Shown here piece after piece: positions 43,855-54,417 of a DNA stretch of 64,000 nt. Numbering within the stretch: the first letter of the stretch is position 1; each line of letters begins with the position of its first letter. The DNA comes from Erodium maritimum (Eukaryota; Streptophyta; Magnoliopsida; Geraniales; Geraniaceae), in contig OY997593.1 of assembly GCA_963921825.1 (NCBI GenBank), forward strand, positions 51,134,039 to 51,198,038, read 5' to 3'. Below the pieces are notes generated by a model. It was not told the origin of the DNA. It ran no database searches and was given only the letters and a program-made list of their open reading frames with translations. The position numbers and the translations under genes are program-made.

Positions 43855-44229
43855 CTAGTCTTCGTCTTCGCGCTCCGTGTTGTCTTTCAGCCACTGCACG
43901 TAGACCCTTGCGTCATGCTTCGGGCCGCGCATGGAGGTGGCTCCATAAGATGTACGAGACTCTGAGAGAGCAGCAACCCTTGCATGAATATGCCTAGCTC
44001 TTTCCTCAAGCCTAGCTCTTGCAACAGCTCGTTCAACAGCAAGTCTTTCTCTTTCAACAGCTTCTTCAGCCGCAATCCTTCGTCCCTCTCGGTTAATGAG
44101 GCCCAGTAACCTCATCCGAGCAGCTGCTACAGCTCTCGTGCGTGGCAAAGACTGTCTTGGAATGCTGTGGAATAAGTCCAATCTCAGCATGCAAATCAGG
44201 GCCCACTTATTGAGGTCCATCATATTCAT
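43855..44229 (-). CDS. Small CACTA-borne ORF 2 (124 aa), coiled-coil type
   Basis: A long Arg/Glu/Ala-rich helix (residues about 28-85, with REGRRIAAEEAVERERLAV) suggests a coiled coil. It is followed by a short tail, SRTSYGATSMRGPKHD, and an acidic end. The tail and the sequence just before the ATG resemble ORF 1: SVGEN stands before both, in another frame here, and RRTPSYGSTSKR in ORF 1 matches RTSYGATSMR here. The two thus look like a tandem duplication. Function unknown. Confidence 0.4.
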   Translation of the reverse strand: MNMMDLNKWALICMLRLDLFHSIPRQSLPRTRAVAAARMRLLGLINREGRRIAAEEAVERERLAVERAVARARLEERARHIHARVAALSESRTSYGATSMRGPKHDARVYVQWLKDNTEREDED

Positions 44230-44448
44230 TATCTGAGATAATGTTCTCCCCTACGCTACTTCTGTCATCTATTGACTAAATGAAAGCAAATCTTAGTACT
44301 ATATAAAAACGAATATAGCAGAAACAAATTTAAACTTACGTATATTAGCATTTATAAAATGTATTAGCATATTAATCACCGAGTCATACAATATGAACTT
44401 AATTATAACCTAACTTAAACATCGTTCATACACTAATGAAATAGTAAA

Positions 44449-44769
44449 CTAGTCTAGGGACGCGCGCTTCGAAGTCGATCCATAAGACGGAGTCCGTCTT
44501 GCGCTTTGAGCAGAGTGTCTCGCAGCGGCGACCCTATCTCGTTCTTCCTTTTGCTTTCTAAGTCTATCTCCTTCAGCTGAAATCAGCCGCCTGATATACA
44601 TGCGAGTCTTTGCCTCGTGCATCGAAGAAAGTCCCCTAGGCAATTTGTTCATCACTAAGTTCATTGATTTTTCCCAGTCTACTTCCTTCACTACGAGAAC
44701 TTCTTCATCAATGTGATCTGCCCCAGTTAGGCTGTTCTCCCCAACACTACTGCTATTGGTTTCATCCAT
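44449..44769 (-). CDS. Small CACTA-borne ORF 1 (106 aa), unknown function
   Basis: ATG-initiated. Acidic Ser-rich start (DETNSSSVGENSLTGADHID), a central part with WEKSMNLVMNKLPRGLSSM and IRRLISAEGDRLRKQKEERD, and the tail SARRTPSYGSTSKR. No known domain recognised. Related to the following ORF 2. First of three minus-strand ORFs that run opposite to both transposase genes. Confidence 0.4.
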   Translation of the reverse strand: MDETNSSSVGENSLTGADHIDEEVLVVKEVDWEKSMNLVMNKLPRGLSSMHEAKTRMYIRRLISAEGDRLRKQKEERDRVAAARHSAQSARRTPSYGSTSKRASLD

Positions 44770-45334
44770 CGAAAGGATAACCTAATACACACACGAATGA
44801 ACTTGTTTTTCAGGATGCAAACATATCGTGCATTATATTAAACCCTACATTTCTAACTTTTTGAATCTTTGTCACACATGTATCGTATTTTATTAAACCC
44901 TAAATTGTTTTGAAACTAAACTTCCCGAAAACCCTTATTTAACACAAGGTTAATTATTTCTACAACCAAAAAAATTCCTGAAACCTATTATTATGAAACT
45001 AAATTGCCCTGAAACCCCTAGCTTATTTCTGCAACCCTACATTCTTTAAACCCTAAATTATGTGGAAAGTAAACTGCCCGGAAACTAGGGACGGCAATGG
45101 GTAGGGTATGGGTCGGATTTTGTGATACCCGTACCACTCGATTTTAATACCCAAAACCTGATCAATACCCTACCCAATCTCTACCCATTGCGGTCGGGTA
45201 TTACCCCGACTTGTTCATATGACATATGGGTTATAAGAAGATAAAATTGGGGACCTAAGTAACCATTTCATATACATTTAAGTAGCAACAACTATGAAAG
45301 TATACAAACTTTGGAAACGTCTCAAGTAGCAACA

Positions 45335-45525
45335 TTTAAAATTTTCTGAAACAAATCTAAAACGTTTTCAAACATGATAAATGTTTTCTGAAACAAATGT
45401 AAAACGTTTTCAAACATGATAAACGTTTTCAAACCTAAGTAACCATTTGAAATCTAAAACGTTTTCTAACATGATAAACGTTTTCTGAAACAAATTTGAA
45501 ACGTTTTAAAACGATTTCAAACATA
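45335..45525. repeat. AACGTTTT minisatellite inside the CACTA element
   Basis: Alternating phrases AAACGTTTTCAAACATGATA and AACGTTTTCTGAAACAAAT repeat about four times. AACGTT cores are palindromic. Just to the left, CTAGGGACGGCAATGGG (about 45086) may be a nested hAT-like end without a partner. Confidence 0.7.
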
Positions 45526-45713
45526 CCTTCAAGTGAGGGAGGAGATGTAGACGTTCGAGCAGAGAGAGGAAGCAGGCGACGGCTGGCGGCGGACGGCGTT
45601 TGGTAGTGAGGCGTTCGAGCAGAGAGAGGAAGGGGGCGGCTGCGATGGAGAGAAGAGAGGAAGAACTTTGAAATGGGAGGAACTAGGGTTCGGGGGAGTT
45701 AAATACGCGATCT

Positions 45714-45862
45714 TCTTGGCCGACGGATACACGCATCCGTCGGCCAAGGAAAAACGATAGCGTATCGTTTAATGGACGAGTCCAGGGCTGAAACGGTACC
45801 GTTTTATGTGTATCGTTTACAGCTGGCCGATGGATACGTGCATCCGTCGGCCAAGTCTTTTC
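45714..45862. repeat. Internal copies of the CACTA subterminal palindrome
   Basis: TTGGCCGACGGATACACGCA followed by TCCGTCGGCCAAG, and about 100 bp on GGCCGATGGATACGTGCATC followed by CGTCGGCCAAG. Same word as the borders, but placed in front of the TNP2 gene, some 3 kb inside the element. Confidence 0.8.
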
Positions 45863-46117
45863 TGCTGGACTTATTCTCAGCCACTCAAAAAACTTTACCT
45901 TCTCTCCCATCTCATTTTCATCTCCAAACTCTTTTTTTTCTTTCTTCCCAAATCTCTTTTTTTTTCCCACCTCCATTTCTTTTTCTCTACACAAGATTCC
46001 CATTTTTATGTCAATTTTGACAAGAATCTTTTGTCTTGTTCGATACCGACAAGATTCGTGGCTCGGGTTGGATATTGGTAAGAACCGTGCGTCGTGGAAG
46101 GTGCTTGAAGCTCGAGA

Positions 46118-47303
46118 ATGGTACGTATGTTTATTTGATAAATTTGTTTCCTCTTGTTGTGTATATTGATCTATTTATTAGATATTTTGTTCAATAGTTG
46201 TTAGTATTGACTGTGTATCAGGATATTGATAAGAGTTGGATGACTTTCAGTAAGTACGATCCGAAGTTTATGGAAGGGGTAGCGGTTTTTATCGAATATA
46301 TACAGACAAATTTCCCTAATATTGAATCACACAGGTATCCGTGCGGTAGTTGTCTTAACGCATTTTACCAGACTGTGCCGGATATATATATGCATTTGAT
46401 TCGGAACGGAATGATGAGGGGGTACGATGTGTGGATTTTTCACGGTGAAAAATTTAACATGCCTATGTTAACAGAAGTAATGAATAGTAGTAGAAGAAGT
46501 TGGGACACTGGAGGTTCATCAAGTAGCGCAAATGTAGTAGTGAATGAAGAGCACCGGAGCGATCCAGTAATTATGGAGTATATGGACGATGTGTTCCCAT
46601 TTCGGTGTGGGGGACAAATGGATGAATTGGTACAGGATGACGATGAAATTGCGGATGTTGACAGGTCGATTGCGCAAGAAGCGGCAGACAACTACACAAA
46701 GTTATTGAAAGAGCATAAAAAACAGTTGTACAAAGACGCGACAACGGATATGTTGACGGTTATCATGGAGTTGATGGCTCTTAAGGAGAAATATCAATTG
46801 TCGAATGAAGCATTCACTGCGTCTTGTGTGTTGCATAAGCATTGTTACCGGCTGAGAATCATTACCCGTCTTCATTCAAAGAGGCAAAAAGTGTTTTGAA
46901 GAGTGTCGGGATGGGTTACAAGACTTACCATGCATGTGAAAATGGTTGTATCTTATTCGATGGACCTAATGCGAAAGATGATGTGTGCTACAAATGTGAT
47001 TCACCTCGCTATGAGAAGCTCGTCGGAATGCGAAAACCAAAAGCTAAGAAAACTGTTAGATATTTCCCCATTATTCCACAATTGCAGAAATTGTACAGTT
47101 CACCTGATATTGCAAAGCAAATGCAATGGCATGGTAGTAAGGAAAGAAGGATCGACCCGGATAAGATGACTCACCCAGCCGATGGGGAAGGCTGGTTGGA
47201 CTTCGATAGGACGTGGCCTCGTTTTGGATCTGAAGCTGCCAATGTACGTCTTGCATTGGCAACTGACGGGTTTAGTCCGTTTAGTCCTATTAACGACGAA
47301 TGA
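46118..47303 (+). pseudogene. TNP2-type CACTA transposase, truncated and frameshifted
   Basis: The first exon appears to be only the ATG at 46118-46120 followed by GTACGT; the acceptor TGTATCAG leads to codons starting at 46222 (DIDKSWMTFSKYDPKF). This is the transposase-associated N-terminal domain with HRYPCGSCLN and HLIRNGMMRGYDVWIFHGE. After ELMALKEKYQLSNEAF the frame shifts by one near 46840 and continues LPAENHYPSSFKEAKSVL, CYKCDSPRY and WLDFDRTWPRFGSE up to LALATDGFSPFSPINDE and a stop. Everything beyond, including the catalytic core, is missing and replaced by a duplicated non-coding segment. TNP2-like proteins cut the element ends. This copy is dead. Confidence 0.88.
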
Positions 47304-48300
47304 ACCGTTCGATGATTGTTTTTTTTACATAAGTACACTAGTGTAGATAGTACATATGAGATGACCGGTCTTGATTATATCATATGCGAGATACCGACAC
47401 GTATTGAGCGAAATCGCCAGTTCCACTATGTGCTGGAACATATTCAGCTTATAACGTATGACGTTGTGTCGTTCATATTTTTGTATGTGATATGTATGAG
47501 TAATGTACGATCTTATGTTGTATATGAGGCATACTACGTACCTATATCTTTCAATTATCAATACTGCTATAGTCGAGAAATAATACGGGTTTTTGGGAGT
47601 CGCTCAACCTGGCCTGGCCGACGGATGCATATAACCATCGGCCAGGTTTGTCAATATCGCCAAAAAATGCCAAGTGTTTGTATTAATACGATAGCGTTTC
47701 AACCTGCCCGACGGATGCAACCTATACGTCAGGATGGTCATCACTACTTGGCTGACGGATACACATACGTGAGCCAAGTGCTACCAATACGTGGGTAAAG
47801 TTGGTTGACTATTTTACAAAACAAATTTGACCACCATATGAACGACGAATTAACCGTTTGATGATAGTTTTTTTTAAATACATATACTAGTTTGGATAGT
47901 AGATACGATATGAGCGGTCTTGATTATATCACATGCGAGACACCGACACGTATTTATCGAAATCGCCAGTTCCACTATGTGCATGAACATATTCAGCTTA
48001 TAACGTATGACATTGTCTCGTTCATTTTTTGTATGTCATATGTATGAGTATTATACGATCTTCTGTCCAAACTATGAGTCATACTAAGTACTTATATCGT
48101 TCCATTTTCAATAATCTGATAGTCGGGAAATATGACGTGTTTTTTGGTTTTGGTCAATGGTAGTCAACTTCTGCTGGCCGACGGATGTAGATATCCATAG
48201 GCCAGGTTTTAAAATTTCTGAATAAAATTGCTAAGTGTTGGTAGTAAAACGACATCGTTTTGTCATGGCCGATGGATCTACGCATCCGTCGGTAAAGGTC
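47294..48300. repeat. Tandem duplication of about 548 bp with CACTA palindromes
   Basis: 47294-47841 and 47842-48300 align (ACGACGAATGAACCGTT against ACGACGAATTAACCGTT; CGAAATCGCCAGTTCCACTA in both). Each copy ends in CTGGCCGACGGATG palindromes. The first starts at the broken end of the TNP2 frame, so the duplication took place at or after the truncation. Confidence 0.75.
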
Positions 48301-49406
48301 TAAATTTTAGGTCAAGACCGAGTCGGCCTCCCTTTTCCCTCATTTCTCGACTCTTCTTCGTCTGTCTTCTCTCCCTCTCTCTCAGTCGCCGGTGACCAAT
48401 CTCGGCCGATCCTCTCGTCGCCGACCTGTTCGCACCGCAGGGAAGTCGTACTGGACCAGGGGTTGTCGTCTCCGAGCAGATCTCGCCGTCGACGACGTGT
48501 TCGAGGCCCAGCGTCAACGCCTCCTACCAGATCTCGTCGTCTCCGACCTGTTAGCTGCCGACCGTCAACGTCTCCGACCAGATAGCGTGGTCTCCGACCT
48601 GTTCGCTGCCGAGCGTCAACGTCTCCGACCAGAGTTCGTCGTCGCCGACCTCTTCTCGCCCCAGCCTCAACGTCTCCGACCACATCTGTTCGCGCTCATC
48701 TTCTAAAGGTGCGTGCCTCTCGTACATTAATCTTCTTCTACCCTCTTCCCTTGAAACCCCTACAAAGCCCTAAATTTTTGTTGAACAAAGAACATAATTT
48801 TTGATTTAACAGAATTTGTGTTGAAGAAAGAACAGAATTTGTGACCTAAATGATTATTGATTCTGATTTAACCCTTTCAAAATACCTAAATGACCATTGT
48901 GTTACAGTCAAAAATGGGTTGATGATAAATTGGGTACAGTTTAAGGGTTCCTAACACATTCAGCTTATACTAAACCCTAATGGTTTATCAGGATCGAATC
49001 CATTAAGTACACATTTGTTGTTTAGTAATCGTGACGAGGTTAGGTTAGGAGTTAGTATGTTAGATTAGGATTTCTAGCTGTATTGGCCAACCCTAATGGA
49101 TTTGCTGTTCTAAAGAAAAATTGGCCAACCCTAATGGATTTCCTGCTTTGTTGTTAATTAGAGAAAAAGGGTCAATCTTAATTAATGTCAGAATAGGATT
49201 TCCCTTATTGAGCTTAATGGTAACAATATTTCAGTCAAGACCTGTTTTAATTTTGAATTGATTGCCTTGGTTAGGGTTAAGACTGTGTGCATAAAGTTAT
49301 ACAATGATTAATATTTATTTATTTTGTTTGTGCAAATTCATAGAACTTCATAAATATGCAGTCATTAGATATTTAAATGTATGATTTGAGTTCACATGAC
49401 TTCGCA
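48300..49406 (+). other. 5' untranslated exon and leader intron of the TNP1/Ptta-like gene
   Basis: 48300-48708 is CT- and GC-rich like a leader. It contains a 51-bp minisatellite (about 48520-48690; ACGTCTCCGACCAGA cores) and ends in AAAG before GTGCGT, a good splice donor. TTCGCAG at 49400-49406 is the acceptor two bases before the ATG. A 104-codon upstream frame spans the minisatellite (48392-48706). The intron has no other recognised content. Confidence 0.55.
48520..48690 (+). repeat. 51-bp minisatellite in the leader
   Basis: Three to four units of CGTCTCCGACCTGTTCGCTG then CCGAGCGTCAACGTCTCCGA. They stay in frame (multiple of three), so the upstream frame repeats SDLFAAERQRLRP-like words. 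Confidence 0.8.
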
Positions 49407-49625
49407 GGATGGGGAAGAGAAATTATAACAAGTTCTACAACCGGCTCAACTTCTTGACCGCCCCTGAGGCCCTCCGAGCGCAACCCTGCGCATCTGGTGG
49501 AACCACCCAAGACTCCACCCAAAATACAACGGCTCGAGCACCTACAATGCGGCGCCTTCGAGACTGCGAGTCTCCTTCTCCCGGTTGTAGTGATGCAGCC
49601 CCTTCTCCCGGTGGTAGTGAGGCAG

Positions 49626-51039
49626 TGACACTCTGAGATTTAACCCTCAGAATGGTACGGCAAGCGTACCGGTCGTCAAGTAGTATTCGGGTTTAAGTCC
49701 GAGATATCGTACCCAAGGGAGCAATTAGACAAACACTTTAGTTAATTAATTCGATGGTCAAGCTATTCCTATAACGATGTTTGGTTTTGGTTTGTAAAAT
49801 GTAAATTCATGCAAGTACTGAGAATATATAAATGATTCGAAAACAGAGCACAAAATCACAAATGGATTGTAAATCAGAGATAAAAGACGATCTAGGACAT
49901 TAACGGGGGTCGAATGAGATGAACAACTTAACGATATTTGGCATACATTTATAACTAATACTATTTTAAGGGCAACGGGAATTCTCTTTAAGTAGTCCTA
50001 ACCATCTCTCGATCGTATTAGGACCCTAATACACTCGGTCCACCTAATTATCTCTAATCTAGGTGTAGAGCGGTATAAAGCATTACGATCTATGAATTCC
50101 TCTAACTTTCGGGTTTTACACCTATAGCTATTGCACTCGTGTCAGTCTAGCCATATTCTAGCCTAGATTGAAACCCGAGCTATCCAATTCTTTTTTCCTC
50201 TTTTTGACCTCATTTCTCCATTGTTGGTTAACAAGATTTAATCATACATGTACGTGATCAAGGCAATGTAGCATTACGAACGGAAATGGATAAACACTTT
50301 TCTAGTATTAGTTTATAAGTATATGACCTAAATATGCTCAATCAATTCATCACATCGTTCCCCCTAGCCCTAGATCGATATAAACTTAGTTCATAACAAA
50401 GAGACAAGAACACAAGAGAAGGATTGAAATAATCATACTCATATTAACTGAAAATAGCAATACAAGTATTCAGAAACAAACCAAACTACAAAAACCTCAA
50501 TGTGATTCTAGTAGTTCTCCTTTGATCTTCTCCAAGTTCTCCAAGTTCTCCAAGTTCTCTCCAAAAGTGACCTTTTCTCTTCAATTTCGTGATCCCCTTC
50601 AATCTGACCTAAATTCCCTTTTATATGACGGGTTAACTCTGATAAAAAATAGGAAACGCAGCTGGAAATCTCGTTTTTGACGCTTGCACGGTCGCTTGCA
50701 CGCCGTGCAAGTTTCTGGTGCACTTAAGTTGCACCAGTTTCTTGCACGCCGTGCAACAAACTGGTGCATTTTCTTGACTCCTCTGTCCAGAGTGCACCAG
50801 TTTTTTGCACGGCGTGCAACAAACTGGTGCATGTTGCTGACACTTATGTCCAACTTCCAAATTTGCTCCGTTTCACTCCCGAATTGCCCCTTTTTGCTCC
50901 GAAAACTTGATGAACCCTGAAACAAGACCAAATACACAATACGAGAGTAAAATGCATCATTTCATATTAACTCGGGACTAAAAAGAGCACAAATGTGGGC
51001 TAATGACATCTAAAATAGATGTATTTTATGTCCACATCA
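49626..51039 (-). repeat. 1.4-kb solo LTR inside the TNP1-like exon
   Basis: On the minus strand it starts TGATGTGGACATAAAATAC and ends GGGTTAAATCTCAGAGTGTC followed by A. Duplication GGCAG/GGCAT (49621-49625 and 51040-51044, four of five bases). Removing the LTR with one duplication rejoins the transposase frame exactly. TATATAAAAGG (about 50623-50633) is a plausible LTR promoter. No internal domain, so solo; probably a Ty3/gypsy family with TGATGTGG starts, lineage not proved. Confidence 0.75.
50730..50831. repeat. Two 39-bp palindromes in the solo LTR
   Basis: 50730-50768 and 50793-50831 both start TGCACCAGTTT.TTGCACG and mirror to CGTGCAA.AAACTGGTGCA. Each is almost fully self-complementary, and a half-copy lies at about 50695-50722. 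Either strand gives frames reading HQFVARRAKNWC-like repeats, which are by-products. Confidence 0.85.
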
Positions 51040-52929
51040 GGCATCATCTACCACCAACCGGGAAAATGTCCCGAGCATTCGTTCCCAAAAACTTGTGGAG
51101 GACGATGAAGATGTGGCTGCCATGCTGGCCGGAGGAGAGGTGGCCTCCACCATAACAAAGACCAAGACGGGGAAGCGAGGTATTGTGACCAACAAGAACC
51201 TCCACCGTAGGCTCAAGGATCTGGCTCCGCCAGGGGGAAAATTTACCTTGGGCCATAATGGTAAACACCTGACAGGGACGCTTGAGAGGGAGGATGTCGT
51301 ACGAGTGATTGGGTCCATAATGCGTACTTACATCCCCATGGGCCAGGCGTTCTTCCATGAAGTTCCTGAAAGTGCTAAAGAGGTTATGTTATACCAGCTC
51401 AGCGTAAGTACATTACCTTTTCGCATTCATTGATTCATTTAATTATTTCCTATATAATTACTAATCCTGGTGTTTTTATTTTGTCAGATGTTGTACGAGT
51501 TCGAAACCGGGCCATACTTTACCAAGCTTCTGGATTTTGTCATGGAAACGACATCCAGCCGCTACCGTGATTGGAAGTATGATATCCATGAGTGGGTCCT
51601 CAAAATGGAGCCGAAGTACAAAGACCCCGATCACCCCGATGCTGAGATACACATACCCACACCGCTGGAGTTCCTTGAACGCGAGGAGCGGTTCCGTTGG
51701 CTCTGCAGGCACTTCAAATCAGAGGAGTTCAAAGTAAGTACTTTATTATTGTGTTTGGTAAATTATGTAAAGTACTACTCACGAGTTATCAATAATTAGT
51801 TTCGAATTAGAGTGTATTATAATTGTTTACCATCTGATTTGTTTATTGTAGAAATTGAGTGACAATGGGAAGGCCTCTCGAGCACAGAACCTGACTGCAC
51901 ACCACGGGGGTAGTATGCCGCTCGCAAAACGGGCCAAACGGTTTCTTTCCAAATCCTCCCTCCTTCCACGCTGCGACACCTACGTTGAGGTCTACACAAA
52001 GGAAAATGACCTCAACAAGGAGAACGTGAAAAGAGCGGTATATCTTGTTTTAATTACATTTATTGCATCACTTATTTTTAAGGTAATACGATTATGGGTT
52101 TTTCTATCATGTATCGTATAAAACTGTAAATTATATTGGTGTTTTATGTATCTCAGGCACATGCAAAATCTGTTGTGGATGAGGCCCGTGAGCGGTTATC
52201 GCAGTCACAAGTGACAGAGTGCGAGGGTTCATCGCCTACTGTGGCGAAGACATTGACTTTGGAGGAAGAGCTCCTCCTCATCCAGATTATCACGGGTAAA
52301 CACCAGAAGGGCAGACTCCAATCAGGCATCGGGAAGGCGGTCAAGCTCCCAACCCAACGGGATGTGGGAGCTAGTGGGTGCTCGAGTGCGCGTTCAGTCA
52401 GCTCGTCTGAGGAGCTAGAAGACCTGAAGACTCGCTTGGCTGATCAACAGGCTGAGTTCGCTCGGAAATTGGAGGAGCAACGCCGGTTGATGGAGGAGCA
52501 GCGCCTAGAAATGGAGGCCAGGATTGCTGCCCAAGCTGCGGAACAAGCTCAATTCCGGGAGTTGTTCAACTCTTGGGCTTCCACTCAGCAGAACACCATC
52601 GTGCCTTCTTCTGTCAGACAGTCAGCGACTCCTACATCAGCGACTCTGGCTTCAGAGACCCCGCCATCAGCCCCGCCATCTTTACCTTAGTTAGTCCTCC
52701 CCTTTTTCCTATGAACATTATGTTATTTGGATACGTGAACTGATAACTTTTTATGTTCTGTGCACTGATAAACTTATCTAGAACTACTATATTTGATAAT
52801 GTCGGTTGGATTTTGGTTGCCGTGTTTATGGTTTGTATGTCTGCTTGCTGTTATTACGGTTTGGATGGTACAGGAACAGGTACATTTTACTGCACGGTTG
52901 GGTGCATGAATTTTGAAACATTTTTTTTT

Positions 52930-53647
52930 CTACTCAAACTTGGCTAACGGATACAAGCATCTACATCCGTTGGACAGGATTCTACCTGGCCGACAGATCG
53001 CACCCGTCGGCAGGGTGGTAAACCTTGACCGACATATTGCACCCGTCGGCAGGGTGGAAGTCTTGCCTGACGGATGGCACCCGTCGACATGGTGTAAACA
53101 CTTGCCTGACGGGTACGACCCGTCGGCATGGTGTAAACACTTGCCTGACGGGAGTGATCCGCCTGCCAAGATATTACACCTTGCCGACAGGTATGATCCG
53201 TCAGGCAAGCCATATCACCCTGCCGATGGGTATCATCCGTCAGGCAAGCCATATCACCCTGCCGACGGGTATCATCCGTCAGGCAAGAAGTTACACCTTG
53301 CCGACGGGTCCGATATGTCGGCCAGGTGGAAATTCCTGCCTGTCGGATGATACCCGTCGGCAGGGTCACCGATGCAGACTGATGGATCAAATCCGTGACT
53401 AAGGTGATCATTTTTGGCTGACGGATGTGATCCGTCGGGCCATTGTTCAGCCTACCGATGGATTGTTGCATCCGTCGGCCAATTACTTGGCCGACGAGAC
53501 CTGGCCGACGGATCTTGGCCGACGGATGTATCCGTCAGCCAAGATCCAGGCCGACGGATGTATCCGTCAGCCAAGATCCAGGCCGACGGATAAGCTAACC
53601 TGGGTGACGGATCTGATCCGTCACCCAGGTCAAGATCAGCAGTAGTG
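52930..53647. repeat. Right subterminal repeat array of the CACTA element
   Basis: More than twenty GCCGACGGAT / ATCCGTCAGGCAAG motifs, many as back-to-back palindromes, spaced about 40 bp then crowding towards the end (53480-53640). About 1.7 times longer than the left array. Open frames of 92-175 codons on both strands here are repeat artefacts. Confidence 0.88.
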
Positions 53648-54417
53648 TAAAATCATGTTCGATTTTGGAAAATGATGTGATAAAACTAGTGTTCAGTGTT
53701 GATAAATCCAGTGTATAGTGTTGATAAATCCAGTGTATAGTGTTGATAAAAATTACTCAGACTTAACTTTTTTTAAAAATCAGCCCCAAAATAAGAGTGA
53801 TAACCTAGAGTTTAGTGTTGATAAAAAACATGTGATGGGATGATAAAAACACATGTAATTTAATGATAAACATAGTGTTTAATGTTGATAAAACTAGTGC
53901 TTAGTGTTCATAAAAAAACATGTGATGATGTGATAAAAATCATGTTCGATTTTGGAAAATGAGGTGATAAAACTAGTGTTCAGTGTTGATAAACCCAGTG
54001 TATAGTGTTGATAAACTCAGTGTATAGTGTTGATAAAAATTACTCAGACTTAACTTTTTTTTAAAATCAGCCCCGAAATAATTTTATTTTTCCGTGCTTC
54101 AAAATATATTCATGACTGATCTTGATAGAAAGCCCTTGAATAAGCAAAGATATTGGCGCAAGTTTGAAGCCAATCGGATTTCAAACGAAGCAGGAAAAAT
54201 TAAATTTGTGAATTGGTAAAAAAAAAATATGATAGTTTTACCAAAAAGCCCCTACAACTTATTAAAAAAGTGCTGTTTTTTTCAGTCAACAAGTCAACCA
54301 CTCAATTGCATCTCATCAATCCATTCTTAAATTGGATGGCTTGGATTGGTTCACACGGTTTTTACGTTAAGAGGTGGTTTCTATTTGATTTTTCCTCTTA
54401 TTTCTTTTCCAATAATA

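Larger units (their letters stand above)
49409..52690 (+). pseudogene. TNP1/Ptta-type transposase gene (Transposase_24), split by a solo LTR
   Basis: Coding exons: 49409-49624 joined in frame to 51044-51403 across the LTR, then 51488-51733, 51852-52037 and 52157-52690. All three introns have GT-AG ends (GTAAGT, GTAAGT, GTATAT) and clean codon phases, giving about 513 residues if the LTR were absent. Features of plant Ptta/En-Spm proteins: GKFTLGHNGKHLTG, FTKLLDFVMETT, the exon with SRAQNLTAHHGGSMPLAKR, YTKENDLNKENVKRA, and a C-terminal coiled coil rich in Glu/Gln/Arg (EEQRRLMEEQRLEMEARIAA). Such proteins bind the GCCGACGGAT border repeats. With the LTR in place the first exon runs into TGA at once (the frame ends EAVTL then stop), so the gene is interrupted. 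Confidence 0.85.
42602..53647 (+). mobile_element. CACTA (En/Spm) transposon, 11,046 bp
   Basis: Ends CACTACTGTAGAAATCGACT on the left and CACTACTGCTGATCTTGACC read inward on the right, flanked by the 3-bp duplication TAA (42599-42601 and 53648-53650). Left (42602-43030) and right (52930-53647) borders are packed with GCCGACGGAT / ATCCGTCGGC words in both orientations, the transposase-binding subterminal repeats. It carries a truncated TNP2-type transposase and a spliced TNP1/Ptta-type gene on the plus strand, and three small ORFs on the minus strand. With TNP2 truncated and the second gene split by an LTR it cannot be autonomous. Confidence 0.93.
41820..54397. mobile_element. Mutator-like element A, host of the CACTA transposon
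   Basis: Perfect 9-bp duplication TTATTTCTT (41811-41819 and 54398-54406). Ends GAGGAGAAATCTAATAGAAA on the left and GAGGAAAAATCAAATAGAAA read inward on the right, with inverted similarity through GTGTGAACCAAT. Without the CACTA insertion it is about 1.5 kb and non-coding. The interior is a minisatellite of AGTGTTGATAAA/CTAGTGTATAGTG units (42160-42600 and 53650-54050). The CACTA insertion is marked by TAA on both sides. Confidence 0.85.

Noticed and set aside
45086..45240. hAT element starting CTAGGGACGGCAATGGG
   Set aside because: No inverted partner and no 8-bp duplication found nearby.
50508..50937. Frames reading HQFVARRA.NWC repeats
   Set aside because: Products of the two palindromes in the solo LTR; both strands give the same peptide because the DNA is self-complementary.
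52913..53471. Frames of 92-175 codons in the CACTA right border
   Set aside because: They are readings of the GCCGACGGAT subterminal array on both strands and are not genes.
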